From the NCBI GenBank assembly GCA_903832285.1, contig CAILAY010000064.1, positions 1-47,324 on the forward strand: a stretch of 47,324 nt of DNA, given 5' to 3'. The translations under genes and the position numbers were made by a program. The first letter of the stretch is position 1. The number at the start of each line of letters is the position of its first letter. Below, piece after piece: positions 7,426-16,815 of this stretch. The notes beneath the pieces are model-generated. The model was given only the letters and a program-made list of their open reading frames with translations. It was not told where the DNA came from and did no database searches. The DNA comes from an uncultured beta proteobacterium. GTDB lineage: Bacteria; Pseudomonadota; Gammaproteobacteria; Burkholderiales; Burkholderiaceae_C.

Positions 7426-8640
7426 TCAAGTGCTCTCAGCGAGAAAGGCCTTGATCAATGGGCACAGGATGGATGCGACTTCGTCTGCCTCTGGCACGCT
7501 CATGATGAGCGCAGGCACCAGTCGAATCACGCTGTCAGCCGTGACGCTGATGAGCAGACCGGCGTCCGCGCAACGCTGCGTCAGCACACCACAGGGCTTG
7601 CTCAATTCAATGCCGATCATCAGACCCTGGCCGCGTATTTCCTTCACGCCCGCGCCACCGGCCAGCTCGGCGGCAAGTTCACGCTGCAACACATTTTTGA
7701 GATGCTCTCCTACTTGAGCCGCATGCGCGAGCAAGCCATCTTCTTCCATGATGCGGATGGTTTCAACGCCCGCACGCATGGCCAGTGGATTGCCGCCAAA
7801 TGTGGTGCCGTGATTGCCGGGCTGGAAGATATGGGCGGCCTTCGGTCCGGCAACGACCGCGCCGACAGGTATGCCAGAACCCAGTCCTTTGGCAAGTGGC
7901 ATTACGTCAGGGACGATCCCCGCCCACTGGTGCGCAAACCATTTGCCAGTGCGGCCCATGCCGCACTGGACCTCGTCAATCATCAAGAGCCAGTCGCGCT
8001 CGTCGCAAAGTCGGCGCACCTGCTGCAGGTAGTCCACGCGCATGGAGTTGACGCCGCCCTCGCCCTGAATGGTTTCAAAGAACACTGCCACGACATTGGG
8101 ATTTTCTGCTGTGGCGGCCTTCAGCGCCTCGATATTGTTCAGCGGCACACGGATGAAACCTTCGACCAGCGGACCGAATCCCGCCTGCACCTTGGGGTTG
8201 CCGGTGGCGCTCAGGGTGGCGATGGAGCGACCGTGAAAGGCATGTTCATAGACCACGATTTCGGGGCGCTCGATGCCCCTGTCGTGACCAAACTTGCGTG
8301 CCAGCTTAAGAGCGGCTTCGTTCGCTTCCAGTCCCGTGGAACAGAAAAATACATTGGACATGCCAGACAGTTCCACCAGTTTGGCGGCCAGCTTTTCCTG
8401 ATTCGGCACGTGGTAGTAGTTGCAGCTGTGGATGATCTTGCCAAGCTGGTCCTGCAGCGCTGGCACCAGCTTGGGGTGGTTGTGCCCCAGGGTGTTGACT
8501 GCGATGCCTGCAAGCGCGTCCAGATACGATTTGCCGTTGATGTCCCAGACGCGGCAACCCTGCCCATGCGAGAGGGCAATGGGCAGCCGCCCATAGGTGT
8601 TCATGGTGTGGGGCGAAGACGCCTCAAGCAACGCTGTCAT
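7426..8640 (-). CDS. argD: Acetylornithine aminotransferase (class III, PLP)
   Basis: 404 residues, class III aminotransferase of fold type I. The VWDINGKSYLDALAGIAVNTLGHNHP start is typical of ArgD. The segment MIDEVQCGMGRTGKWFAHQ carries the Asp that contacts the PLP ring nitrogen, and the Schiff-base Lys lies in MPLAKGLGSGIPVGA near residue 250. It converts N-acetylglutamate semialdehyde to N-acetylornithine and may also serve in lysine synthesis. The ATG is preceded by TGGAGAACCGC, a good ribosome-binding site. argF follows 48 bases downstream. Other class III enzymes (succinylornithine, GABA aminotransferases) are less likely given the argF neighbour. Confidence 0.95.
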   Translation of the reverse strand: MTALLEASSPHTMNTYGRLPIALSHGQGCRVWDINGKSYLDALAGIAVNTLGHNHPKLVPALQDQLGKIIHSCNYYHVPNQEKLAAKLVELSGMSNVFFCSTGLEANEAALKLARKFGHDRGIERPEIVVYEHAFHGRSIATLSATGNPKVQAGFGPLVEGFIRVPLNNIEALKAATAENPNVVAVFFETIQGEGGVNSMRVDYLQQVRRLCDERDWLLMIDEVQCGMGRTGKWFAHQWAGIVPDVMPLAKGLGSGIPVGAVVAGPKAAHIFQPGNHGTTFGGNPLAMRAGVETIRIMEEDGLLAHAAQVGEHLKNVLQRELAAELAGGAGVKEIRGQGLMIGIELSKPCGVLTQRCADAGLLISVTADSVIRLVPALIMSVPEADEVASILCPLIKAFLAEST

Positions 8641-8787
8641 GCGGTTCTCCAGGAGAGCCAGTGGGAAGAGGGGAGTTCAGCGAAAAACGGTCTGGCGCTG
8701 AAGTCCAATTTTAGGTTGAGGCCACGAGCCCATATTTCGAGTCGCGGGGGAGTGCAGTTTCGGGTTCGTGCCCGGCAGCATGGCCTT

Positions 8788-9102
8788 TCACTTGAGGGAC
8801 AACACCCAGCTAGCCAACTTCTTTGCCTCGAGTTCCGTCACCTGGACATTGGCCGGCATGGGTACCGGACCCCAGACCCCCGCTCCCCCCTTCATGATCT
8901 TGAGGGCAAGGCGGTCGGCTGCGGTCTTGTCGGCCTTGTATTTTTCCGCTACATCCTTGTACGCCGGACCCACGATCTTCTTGTCGATGGCGTGACACGC
9001 CATGCAGTTTCTGGAGGTAGCCAGAGCCTGGTCAGCCAACGCCGGTGCCGCGATCGCCACCATCGCCACCGCCATCGTAAGAGTAGACAAAACACGTTTC
9101 AT
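8788..9102 (-). CDS. Small periplasmic class I cytochrome c
   Basis: 104 residues. Residues 1-23 form a Sec signal peptide ending ALA, followed by a mature domain of about 81 residues. The haem-attachment motif CMACH is at residues 33-37. The second axial ligand is probably the Met in GPVPMPAN near residue 83. Length and motif order match cytochromes of the c551/c552 type, soluble electron carriers for terminal oxidases, nitrite reductase or peroxidase. No partner enzyme is adjacent, so the redox partner is unknown. It is divergent from the Trp-rich protein gene; an 8-bp inverted repeat lies between them. Confidence 0.92.
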   Translation of the reverse strand: MKRVLSTLTMAVAMVAIAAPALADQALATSRNCMACHAIDKKIVGPAYKDVAEKYKADKTAADRLALKIMKGGAGVWGPVPMPANVQVTELEAKKLASWVLSLK

Positions 9103-9133
9103 GGGGTTTCCTTGAGTCGGATAAATTACACTA

Positions 9134-9165
9134 CGTCAACGCGATTACAGCCGGTGACGTTGACG
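9134..9165. repeat. Inverted repeat between divergent cytochrome c and Trp-rich genes
   Basis: CGTCAACG at 9134-9141 is the exact reverse complement of CGTTGACG at 9158-9165, with a 16-base spacer. It sits in the 102-base gap between two divergent genes, so it may be a binding site for a dimeric regulator. The right arm includes TTGACG, a -35-like hexamer, but I see no well-spaced -10. The repeat is directly visible; its function is inference. Confidence 0.4.
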
Positions 9166-9204
9166 CGCTCGTCTGATTGCCTGTGGCTTTTATGGGAGTG
9201 TCTC

Positions 9205-9447
9205 ATGCTTTTTTTGGGAATCGGATTGGTCCTGCTGACGCTGAAATGGCTGGAGATCGGCTTTATTGCGAATTGGGACTGGTGGCAAGTCTTGCTGCCG
9301 TTCCTGCTGGCCTTCTTGTGGTGGGCATGGGCTGACTGGTCTGGGTATTCCAAGCGGAAGGAAGCGGAAAAGATGGAGCGTCGCAGACTGCGCCGCATTG
9401 CGAAGAGCCGGGCTGCCTTGCGCGCCCCACCGCCACGTCCGCGCTGA
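9205..9447 (+). CDS. Small Trp-rich membrane protein
   Basis: 80 residues with eight tryptophans in the first half. Residues 1-15 and about 26-42 are hydrophobic and likely membrane-embedded. The second half is strongly basic (KRKEAEKMERRRLRRIAKSR) and ends in a proline/arginine tail. This matches a family described only as 'small Trp-rich protein' in Burkholderiales; its function is not known. ATG 9205 is chosen because GGGAG lies 6 bases before it; the frame stays open far upstream but that part is antisense to the cytochrome and argD. The basic tail would face the cytoplasm and could contact membrane lipids or nucleic acid, which is speculation. Confidence 0.8.
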   Translation: MLFLGIGLVLLTLKWLEIGFIANWDWWQVLLPFLLAFLWWAWADWSGYSKRKEAEKMERRRLRRIAKSRAALRAPPPRPR

Positions 9448-9533
9448 CGCAGGCACTGCTATCGAAATCAGGGCTCGGTTTTCGCCATTGGCAGTGAAGG
9501 GCGTCGTTACTCCAGCCTTACCCCCATTTTCCT

Positions 9534-11213
9534 TCAGTAGTCATCCAGCACTGCGCCGCGGCTGGCGGTGGACGCGTTGAACGCGAACTTCGCCTGAACA
9601 CCGCGGGTATAGCGGGGTGCGGGGGCGGTCCAACCCACTTTGCGCTGCGCCAGTTCAGCGTCGCTGACATTGAGTTGCAACAGCAGTTGGCGGGCATCGA
9701 TCGTGATCGAATCGTTCTCCCTCACGAACGCGATGTTGCCACCCGCCGCTGCCTCGGGGGCCACGTGTCCCACCACCATGCCCCAGGTTCCGCCCGAGAA
9801 GCGGCCGTCGGTGATCAGTCCGACACTTTCGCCGAGACCGGCGCCGATCAGCGCACCGGTGGGCGCCAGCATCTCGGGCATACCGGGGCCGCCCTTGGGT
9901 CCTAGGTAGCGCAGAACCATCACGTCGCCCGCCACGATTTTTCCAGCCAGAATCGCTTGCAGCGCGGACTGCTCGTCATCGAAGACACGCGCTGGCCCTG
10001 TGATCACGGGGTTTTTCAAGCCCGTGATCTTCGCGACGGCACCCTCAGGTGAAAGGTTTCCTTTGAGTATCGCCAAATGTCCTTGCACATACATCGGCTT
10101 GTCGAATGGTCGGATCACATCCTGGTCGGCGCGCGGGACTGCTGGCACGTCCTTCAGCACTTCAGCGATGGTCTGCCCGGTGATGGTGACGCAATCGCCG
10201 TGCAGCAAACCCGCATTCAGCAGCATCTTCATGACCTGAGGAATACCGCCCGCACGATGCAGATCCACGGCCAGATATTTGCCGCTGGGTTTCAGGTCGC
10301 ACAGCACCGGTGTCTTTTGACGTACGCGTTCAAAGTCGTCGATGGTCCACTGGACACCCGCGGCGTGCGCGATTGCCAGGAAGTGCAGCACCGCGTTGGT
10401 GGAGCCTCCCGTGGCCATGATGACGGCGACGGCGTTCTCGATCGACTTGCGCGTCACGATGTCGCGTGGCTTAAGGTCCTTCTTGATGGCTTCGATCAGT
10501 ACTCTGGCCGACTCGCGCGCCGAGTTCACCTTCTCCTCATGGGGGTTGGCCATGGTGCTGGAGTAGGCGAGCGAAATCCCAAGTGCCTCAAAGGCCGACG
10601 ACATGGTATTTGCTGTGTACATGCCGCCGCACGAACCGGGGCCTGGAATGGCGCGGTGCTCGATCTCGTTCAGGTCATGGTCGCTCAGACGTCCTGCGGC
10701 GTTTTCGCCCACCGCCTCGAACACGCTCACGATGTTCAGATCCTTTCCTTGATAGCTGCCTGGCAGTATCGTTCCGCCATAAACGAAGATGGCTGGAACG
10801 TTGGCGCGCAGCATACCCATCAGGCCGCCTGGCATGTTCTTGTCGCATCCGCCGACGACGAGGACGCCATCCATCCATTGCCCTTGCACGCAGGTCTCAA
10901 TGCAGTCGGAGATGACCTCGCGACTCACCAGCGAATACTTCATTCCCTCCGTTCCCATCGCCATGCCGTCAGAGATCGTGGGTGTGCCAAATACCTGGGC
11001 ATTGCCGCCTGCTTCTTCAATGCCGGCGATCGCGGCATCAGCCAATTTTTGCAGACCCGAGTTGCAGGGTGTGATGGTGCTGTGACCGTTGGCTACGCCC
11101 ACCATGGGTTTGACGAAATCTTCGTCCTCGTATCCCATCGCGTAATACATGGAGCGATTCGGTGCCCGGGACTTGCCCTCGGTGATGTTGCGGCTGCGGC
11201 GGTTGATTGGCAT
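9534..11213 (-). CDS. ilvD: Dihydroxy-acid dehydratase
   Basis: 559 residues, the usual size for the shorter IlvD form. It dehydrates 2,3-dihydroxy-isovalerate and -methylvalerate to the keto acids in valine, leucine and isoleucine synthesis. Candidate Fe-S ligands are the cysteines in CNSGLQKLA (near residue 54), [10 protein letters not shown] (near 122) and [15 protein letters not shown] (near 195). The start is placed at the ATG beginning [13 protein letters not shown] because it has an AGGA box just upstream; the reading frame extends 25 codons further without a better start. It is divergent from lgt, and no other ilv gene is in the window. Confidence 0.96.
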   Translation of the reverse strand: MPINRRSRNITEGKSRAPNRSMYYAMGYEDEDFVKPMVGVANGHSTITPCNSGLQKLADAAIAGIEEAGGNAQVFGTPTISDGMAMGTEGMKYSLVSREVISDCIETCVQGQWMDGVLVVGGCDKNMPGGLMGMLRANVPAIFVYGGTILPGSYQGKDLNIVSVFEAVGENAAGRLSDHDLNEIEHRAIPGPGSCGGMYTANTMSSAFEALGISLAYSSTMANPHEEKVNSARESARVLIEAIKKDLKPRDIVTRKSIENAVAVIMATGGSTNAVLHFLAIAHAAGVQWTIDDFERVRQKTPVLCDLKPSGKYLAVDLHRAGGIPQVMKMLLNAGLLHGDCVTITGQTIAEVLKDVPAVPRADQDVIRPFDKPMYVQGHLAILKGNLSPEGAVAKITGLKNPVITGPARVFDDEQSALQAILAGKIVAGDVMVLRYLGPKGGPGMPEMLAPTGALIGAGLGESVGLITDGRFSGGTWGMVVGHVAPEAAAGGNIAFVRENDSITIDARQLLLQLNVSDAELAQRKVGWTAPAPRYTRGVQAKFAFNASTASRGAVLDDY

Positions 11214-11314
11214 GATCCTGCTTTCCAAAGTCGGTGTGTGATTCGGGTGGTTGGCCCTGAACCCGAGTGTAATTCGCGTCGCGGCCATTTTTGTGGCTGC
11301 GGCACAATATGGCT

Positions 11315-12130
11315 ATGCTCATTCAACCTCAATTCAATCCAATCGCGCTGCAGATCGGACCACTGGCCGTGCATTGGTACGGCCTGACGTATCTGGCCGC
11401 ATTTGGCTTCTTCATGTTCCTGGGGTTGCGGCGTTTGCACCAGCAACCCTTTGCTTCGGTTACGGGCGCAGGTGCTTGGAGTCGAAGGGATGTGGAAGAC
11501 ATCCTTTTTCTGGGTGTCATGGGCGTCGTCATCGGCGGACGATTGGGTTATTGCCTGTTCTACAAGCCGGGGTACTACGCTGCCCATCCGCTGGAAGTGT
11601 TCGCCGTCTGGCAGGGTGGCATGAGTTTTCATGGCGGCATGCTAGGCGTGGTGGTGGCGGAATGGTGGTTCGCAAGTTCGCGCACGAAACCTCTGCTACA
11701 GGTGGCAGATTTTGTCGCGCCGTGTGTTCCGACCGGCCTGGCGATGGGGCGTCTCGGGAACTTCATCAATGGAGAACTTTGGGGTCGAGTCGCGTCTCCC
11801 GATCTTCCTTGGGCCATGGTGTTTCGAGGCGCGGGCGACCAGCCACGGCATCCTTCACAGATCTATAACTTCTTGCTTGAAGGCGTGCTGTTATTCGTCC
11901 TTTTGTGGCTGTACGGGCGCAAGCAGCGCAGAGAGGGTCAGGTGGCGGCAGCCTTCCTGATGGGCTACGGTGGTCTTCGATTCTTTGCCGAATTTTTCCG
12001 CGAACCCGACGAATTTCTCGGCTACCTGTCGTTGGGATTGAGCATGGGCCAATGGTTATGTCTGCCGATGATTGCCGTGGGCGCGGGTCTGTGGCTATTC
12101 GCACAGCGGCGCGGGAATCGACTGCTATAA
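11315..12130 (+). CDS. lgt: Phosphatidylglycerol--prolipoprotein diacylglyceryl transferase
   Basis: 271-residue inner-membrane enzyme with about seven membrane segments. It transfers diacylglycerol from phosphatidylglycerol to the lipobox Cys of prolipoproteins. The family signature [14 protein letters not shown] is near residue 150, and the early HWYGLTYL segment carries the conserved residues of the first helices. ATG 11315 gives the usual MLIQPQ-type start; an in-frame ATG at 11309 would add two residues, and neither has a strong ribosome-binding site. NlpD at the window end is one probable substrate. A tRNA-Val follows 23 bases after the stop. Confidence 0.96.
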   Translation: MLIQPQFNPIALQIGPLAVHWYGLTYLAAFGFFMFLGLRRLHQQPFASVTGAGAWSRRDVEDILFLGVMGVVIGGRLGYCLFYKPGYYAAHPLEVFAVWQGGMSFHGGMLGVVVAEWWFASSRTKPLLQVADFVAPCVPTGLAMGRLGNFINGELWGRVASPDLPWAMVFRGAGDQPRHPSQIYNFLLEGVLLFVLLWLYGRKQRREGQVAAAFLMGYGGLRFFAEFFREPDEFLGYLSLGLSMGQWLCLPMIAVGAGLWLFAQRRGNRLL

Positions 12131-12153
12131 TCCGCGCCATCGAACAGATTTTC

Positions 12154-12230
12154 AGGCGCGTAGCTCAGTTGGTTAGAGCACCACCTTGACATGGTGGGGG
12201 TCGTTGGTTCGAGTCCAATCGCGCCTACCA
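12154..12230 (+). tRNA. tRNA-Val (anticodon GAC)
   Basis: 77 bases including an encoded CCA end. The acceptor stem pairs AGGCGCG with CGCGCCT, the D-stem pairs GCTC with GAGC, the anticodon stem pairs CCACC with GGTGG around the loop TTGACAT (anticodon GAC), and the T-stem pairs GTTGG with CCAAT around TTCGAGT. It reads valine codons GUC/GUU. Confidence 0.97.
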
Positions 12231-12267
12231 ATATTCCCGAGCGTCACCGCATCTCCTCAGGGTAATC

Positions 12268-12298
12268 CTTGGGGCTTATTCCCCGGCTTATTTCTAGA
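12268..12298 (+). terminator. Weak possible terminator after tRNA-Val
   Basis: GGGG (12271-12274) can pair with CCCC (12281-12284) around a six-base loop, extended by two U-G pairs, and CTTATTTCT follows. The stem is short and the T tract broken. The remaining gap to phaR (12231-12379, 149 bases) shows no gene and no clear promoter. Confidence 0.25.
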
Positions 12299-12379
12299 AT
12301 CAACGGCGATGCAATCGTTCCGGTTGCGGGTAACGTGAAAGACGGATTTTCATGAATTGGAACGCTTTGCGGCCGAAGC

Positions 12380-12943
12380 ATGAATGTTAGCTTTGAAGGG
12401 ATCAGTGCAGTGCCTACCACAAAGTCAGACGGCGCCAAACCGGCGCAACGTGTCGTCAAGAAGTATCCCAATCGACGTCTCTACGATACGAGTTCCTCCA
12501 CCTACATCACGCTGGCGGATGTGAAGCGATTGGTTATGGCGGGCGAGTCGTTTGTAGTGCGCGACGCCAAGACCAGCGAAGACCTGACGCGTGCCATCCT
12601 GCTGCAAATCATTCTGGAAGAGGAGGCGGGTGGCAAGCCGATCTTCACGGAAGCGGCATTGGGCAACATCATCCGTTTTTATGGACACGCAATGCAGGGA
12701 TTCATGGGTTCCTGTCTGGAAGAAAACGTGCAGTCGATGATGGACATACAGAACAAGTTGACCGAACAGGCTAAAGGCAAATCATCTGACATGTGGGCGC
12801 CATTTACAAACCTGCAGTCGCCGATGATGCAGAACATGGTCGGTGGTTATGCGGAGAATTCGAGGAAGGCATTTTTGAAAATGCAGGAACAGATGCAAAA
12901 ACAGACGGAACAAATGCTTGGGGCCTTCGGATTAAAGCCGTGA
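12380..12943 (+). CDS. phaR: Polyhydroxyalkanoate synthesis regulator PhaR
   Basis: 187 residues. Residues ~25-85 are the PHB/PHA accumulation regulator DNA-binding domain, recognised by [13 protein letters not shown] and [12 protein letters not shown]. The following part ([23 protein letters not shown]) matches the second regulator domain, and the C-terminus is Met/Gln-rich and probably helical. PhaR represses phasin genes and is released by binding to nascent PHA granules, so the organism probably stores polyhydroxyalkanoate, although no synthase or phasin gene lies in the window. rimO starts 28 bases later and may be co-transcribed. Confidence 0.93.
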   Translation: MNVSFEGISAVPTTKSDGAKPAQRVVKKYPNRRLYDTSSSTYITLADVKRLVMAGESFVVRDAKTSEDLTRAILLQIILEEEAGGKPIFTEAALGNIIRFYGHAMQGFMGSCLEENVQSMMDIQNKLTEQAKGKSSDMWAPFTNLQSPMMQNMVGGYAENSRKAFLKMQEQMQKQTEQMLGAFGLKP

Positions 12944-12971
12944 TGGTCACGATTACTGGGACAATGGAAGG

Positions 12972-14366
12972 ATGAACGAAGCTGTTTCTCCTGCAAAGGT
13001 TCCCCACATCGGTTTTGTCAGCCTGGGTTGCCCGAAGGCACTCACTGATTCCGAACTGATACTCACGCGCCTGAGTGCCGAGGGCTATCAAACCTCCAAA
13101 ACATTTGCTGGTGCCGATCTGGTGATCGTCAACACCTGCGGCTTCATCGACGACGCGGTCAAGGAAAGCCTGGACACGATCGGAGAGGCACTTGCTGAGA
13201 ACGGAAAGGTGATCGTCACCGGTTGCCTCGGTGCTAAGGCAGGCAGCGACGGCAGCAGCAATCTGGTGCGCCAGATGCATCCGAGCGTGTTGGCGGTCAC
13301 CGGGCCGCACGCCACACAGGAGGTGATGGACGCGGTGCACGAACATCTGCCCAAGCCACATGATCCTTTTGTGGACCTGGTGCCGAATGCCTTTGGCGTC
13401 GCAGGCATCAAACTCACGCCACGTCACTACGCCTACCTGAAAATCAGCGAAGGCTGCAACCACCGCTGCACGTTCTGCATCATTCCTTCGATGCGCGGTG
13501 ACCTGGTGTCGCGCCCTGTGGGCGATGTGTTGAGTGAGGCGCAGGCGCTGTTCTCGGGTGGCGTGAAGGAACTGTTGGTGATCAGCCAGGACACGTCGGC
13601 CTATGGTGTGGATTTGAAGTACCGCACGGGTTTCTGGAATGGCAAACCGGTGAAGACACGCATGCTGGAACTGGTGCAACAACTGGGCGAGATGGCCAGA
13701 GAATACGGCGCCTGGGTGCGGCTGCACTACGTCTATCCCTATCCGAGCGTGGACGAGATCGTCCCGTTGATGGCGACAGGCTTGGTGCTGCCCTATCTGG
13801 ATGTGCCGCTGCAGCACAGCCACCCGGATGTTCTCAAGCGCATGAAGCGCCCGGCCAGTGGCGAACGCAATCTGGAACGGATTCAGCGTTGGCGCGAGAT
13901 GTGTCCCCAGATCGTAGTGAGAAGTACGTTCATCGCAGGTTTTCCGGGAGAGACCGAAGCGGAGTTTTCGCACCTTTTGGATTTCATGCGCGAAGCGCAG
14001 ATTGACCGCGCCGGTTGCTTTGCATACAGCCCGGTTTCTGGTGCTGCAGCCAATGAACTTTCAGGTGCGTTGCCACAGGAACTGCGGGAAGAACGAAGAT
14101 CGAGATTCATGGCAGTGGCGGAGGAGGTTTCGGCCGCCAAATTGCAACAACGCGTGGGCGCCACGATGCAGGTGCTGGTTGATTCCGCTCCCGGCATGGG
14201 CAAAAAGGGGGGAGTGGGCCGCAGTTACGCGGACGCGCCCGAGATTGACGGCAGTGTGAGGTTGTTGCCGCCGGAGAAGATCAGCAAGACGCTGAAGGCG
14301 GGGGAATTTACCAAGGCGCGCATTGTGGGAACACAGGGGCACGACCTGGTGGGGTTGCCGGTTTGA
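12972..14366 (+). CDS. rimO: Ribosomal protein S12 methylthiotransferase RimO
   Basis: 464 residues. It has the methylthiotransferase layout: an N-terminal domain with [16 protein letters not shown] and cluster Cys residues (including VNTCGF and TGCLG), a radical SAM domain with CNHRCTFC near residue 165, and a C-terminal TRAM-like RNA/protein-binding domain. [11 protein letters not shown] is the RimO rather than MiaB version of the first motif. It adds a methylthio group to the conserved Asp of S12. The start ATG follows GGAAGG. An inverted repeat just beyond the stop may end transcription from both sides. Confidence 0.95.
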   Translation: MNEAVSPAKVPHIGFVSLGCPKALTDSELILTRLSAEGYQTSKTFAGADLVIVNTCGFIDDAVKESLDTIGEALAENGKVIVTGCLGAKAGSDGSSNLVRQMHPSVLAVTGPHATQEVMDAVHEHLPKPHDPFVDLVPNAFGVAGIKLTPRHYAYLKISEGCNHRCTFCIIPSMRGDLVSRPVGDVLSEAQALFSGGVKELLVISQDTSAYGVDLKYRTGFWNGKPVKTRMLELVQQLGEMAREYGAWVRLHYVYPYPSVDEIVPLMATGLVLPYLDVPLQHSHPDVLKRMKRPASGERNLERIQRWREMCPQIVVRSTFIAGFPGETEAEFSHLLDFMREAQIDRAGCFAYSPVSGAAANELSGALPQELREERRSRFMAVAEEVSAAKLQQRVGATMQVLVDSAPGMGKKGGVGRSYADAPEIDGSVRLLPPEKISKTLKAGEFTKARIVGTQGHDLVGLPV

Positions 14367-14370
14367 ACAC

Positions 14371-14397
14371 AAAAAAGCCGCTTCAAAATAAGCGGCT
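14371..14397 (-). terminator. Rho-independent terminator for tRNA-Leu
   Basis: Read on the minus strand, AGCCGCTT and AAGCGGCT form a perfect 8-bp stem around a six-base loop, followed by a run of six T (A run at 14371-14376 on plus). It lies 37 bases beyond the 3' end of tRNA-Leu. On the plus strand the same hairpin follows the rimO stop but lacks a T run. Confidence 0.85.
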
Positions 14398-14434
14398 GGA
14401 TTGTCAAGAAATCGGCAGGATTTGTTGTTTATAT

Positions 14435-14519
<85 letters not shown>

Positions 14520-14541
14520 ATTTCAGGAAAGAGAGAATTGT

Positions 14542-16815
14542 ATCAAAAATATTGGAACAACCAGCGCAGCGCTGGATGAAATTGAAGGGACAGTCCTGGG
14601 TCATCGCGATGGTCACGGATTTGTTCAACGCGATGACGGCGAATCGGACATCTATCTGGCGCCGAACGAAATGCGGGCCGTGATGCACCGGGACCGGGTC
14701 AAGGCGCGCATCGTGCGCCAGGACCGAAAAGGGCGACCCGAAGGTCGCGTGCTGGAGATTGTGGAGCGTGCCGAGCAGCCCATCATCGGGCGTCTGTTGC
14801 ACGAGAGCGGTATCTGGATTGTGGCCCCGGAGGACAAGCGCTATGGTCAGGACGTGCTGATTCCCAAGAGCGCAGTTGGCGTGGCCAAACCCGGACAGGT
14901 GGTGGTGGTTGAGTTGACCGAGCCGCCTGCGCTGTACGGGCAGCCGGTCGGTCGCGTGAAAGAAGTGCTCGGCGAAGTCGACGACCCCGGAATGGAGATA
15001 GAAATTGCCGTGCGCAAATACAGTGTGCCGCATGAGTTCTCCGAGGCCTGCATTGCTCTTGCGCGCACATTGCCGGACAAAGTGTTGGCACACGACAAGA
15101 AACATCGGGTCGATCTGACTGATGTGCCTCTGGTCACTATCGACGGCGAGGACGCGCGCGACTTTGACGACGCCGTTTATTGCGAACCCGCCAAAGTGGG
15201 GCGCGGCAAGGGTTGGCGCCTGTTGGTCGCAATTGCCGACGTGAGCCACTACGTAGAGACTGGCAGCGCCATCGATATCGACGCTTACGACCGCGCTACC
15301 AGCGTGTATTTCCCGCGGCGTGTGATCCCCATGCTGCCCGAGAAACTCTCCAACGGCCTGTGTTCGCTGAATCCGGATGTCCAGCGCTTGTGCATGGTGT
15401 GCGACATGCTGGTGACGGCCTCGGGCGACGTGCATGCCTACCAGTTTTATCCCGCCGTGATGTTCAGCCACGCCCGCTTCACCTACACGGAAGTTGCTGC
15501 CATCTTGAGCAACACCCGTGGGCCCGAAGCCGCCAAGCGCAAGGAACGCGTCAACGACTTGCTGAATCTGCATGACGTCTATCGCGCCCTGCTTGCCGCT
15601 CGCAGCCTGCGCGGCGCGGTGGATTTCGAAACCACGGAGACGCAGATCATCTGCGACGAGGTGGGTCGCATTGAGAAGATCGTACCGCGCACCCGTAACG
15701 AAGCACATCGCCTGATCGAAGAGGCGATGCTCGCGGCAAATGTGTGCAGCGCCGACTTCATCCACGGGAGCAAACACGCGGGCCTGTTTCGGGTGCACGA
15801 AGGCCCGACGCCGGAAAAGGTGGAACTGCTGCGCAACTACCTCAAGGCCACTGGTATCGCCATGAACATCAGCGACGAGCCCACGCCCGCGCAGTTTCAG
15901 GCGATCGCGCAGGCGACCAGGGAACGCCCCGACGCGCAGCAGATTCACTCGATGCTGCTGCGCTCGATGCAGCAGGCGATTTATACGCCCACCAACTCCG
16001 GCCACTTCGGTCTGGCCTACGAGGCCTACACCCATTTCACGAGCCCGATCCGGCGTTATCCTGACCTGTTGGTGCACCGTGTCATCAAGGCGATTTTGGC
16101 GAATCGGCGCTATCACCTGCCGGTCTTGCCGACGCCTGGAGAGGCGCATGCAAAACTGGCAAAGCGCCTGCTCAAGGGCCAAACTGCCAAGCGCAAGGAC
16201 AGCGCTGAGACGCCCGTCAAGTCGAGTGCCGAGAACCTGGCATGGGCCGCCGCGGGGCTGCATTGCAGCGCCAATGAGCGCCGCGCGGACGAGGCCAGCC
16301 GCGACGTCGAAGCTTGGCTCAAATGCAAGTACATGCGTGATCACCTGGGCGAAGAATTTGCCGGTGTGGTGAGTTCCGCCACGAGCTTCGGCATCTTTGT
16401 CACCCTCGATGACATGTACGTCGAGGGGCTGGTACATATCACCGAACTCGGCGGCGAGTATTTCCGTTTTGATGAAGCGCGTCAGGAACTTCGCGGCGAG
16501 CGCACCGGAATGCGCTACGCGATCGGATCCCGGGTGCGGGTTCAGGTCAGCCGCGTGGATCTGGATGGTCGCCGGATTGATTTTCGACTGGTCAACGAAG
16601 CTGACGATCTGCCGACGCGTTCCGGTAAAGATCGTGGCGTGGCAACAGTTGTGCGTAGCGACAAGGAGCAGTCGCCAGGGAAATTTGCCGCCAAACGTGC
16701 GGAAAAAACATCAAGGCCGACAAATGCACGGGCGGCAAAGTCACCGATTCAGGGGCGCAAGGGTGCGGCCAAAAAAGACTCAGGTGGCAAGGTTCCGCGC
16801 AAACTGCGGCGCTGA
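14542..16815 (+). CDS. rnr: Ribonuclease R (non-canonical start inferred)
   Basis: About 757 residues. 3'-to-5' exoribonuclease of the RNB family, acting on structured RNA, rRNA and mRNA. It shows a cold-shock/OB region from EGTVLGHRDGHGF, the RNB catalytic centre with DGEDARDFDDAVYCE (metal-binding Asp residues), and a C-terminal S1 domain from AGVVSSATSFGIFV, then a Lys/Arg-rich tail. The helix-turn-helix extension of E. coli RNase R is absent. No ATG, GTG or TTG lies in frame between the tRNA and the OB region; the first in-frame ATG (14671) would cut that domain. AGGAAAGAGAG at 14525-14535 is 6 bases before an in-frame ATC at 14542, taken here as start; ATT 14551 and CTG 14572 are alternatives. 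The gene end overlaps the convergent nnr gene by 36 bases. Confidence 0.9.
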   Translation: MKNIGTTSAALDEIEGTVLGHRDGHGFVQRDDGESDIYLAPNEMRAVMHRDRVKARIVRQDRKGRPEGRVLEIVERAEQPIIGRLLHESGIWIVAPEDKRYGQDVLIPKSAVGVAKPGQVVVVELTEPPALYGQPVGRVKEVLGEVDDPGMEIEIAVRKYSVPHEFSEACIALARTLPDKVLAHDKKHRVDLTDVPLVTIDGEDARDFDDAVYCEPAKVGRGKGWRLLVAIADVSHYVETGSAIDIDAYDRATSVYFPRRVIPMLPEKLSNGLCSLNPDVQRLCMVCDMLVTASGDVHAYQFYPAVMFSHARFTYTEVAAILSNTRGPEAAKRKERVNDLLNLHDVYRALLAARSLRGAVDFETTETQIICDEVGRIEKIVPRTRNEAHRLIEEAMLAANVCSADFIHGSKHAGLFRVHEGPTPEKVELLRNYLKATGIAMNISDEPTPAQFQAIAQATRERPDAQQIHSMLLRSMQQAIYTPTNSGHFGLAYEAYTHFTSPIRRYPDLLVHRVIKAILANRRYHLPVLPTPGEAHAKLAKRLLKGQTAKRKDSAETPVKSSAENLAWAAAGLHCSANERRADEASRDVEAWLKCKYMRDHLGEEFAGVVSSATSFGIFVTLDDMYVEGLVHITELGGEYFRFDEARQELRGERTGMRYAIGSRVRVQVSRVDLDGRRIDFRLVNEADDLPTRSGKDRGVATVVRSDKEQSPGKFAAKRAEKTSRPTNARAAKSPIQGRKGAAKKDSGGKVPRKLRR

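Noticed and set aside
6949..9447. 832-codon plus-strand open frame
   Set aside because: It runs antisense through argF, argD and the cytochrome gene. The composition (His, Arg, Gln, Gly rich) is that of a GC-bias shadow frame. Only its last 81 codons (9205-9447) form a real gene.
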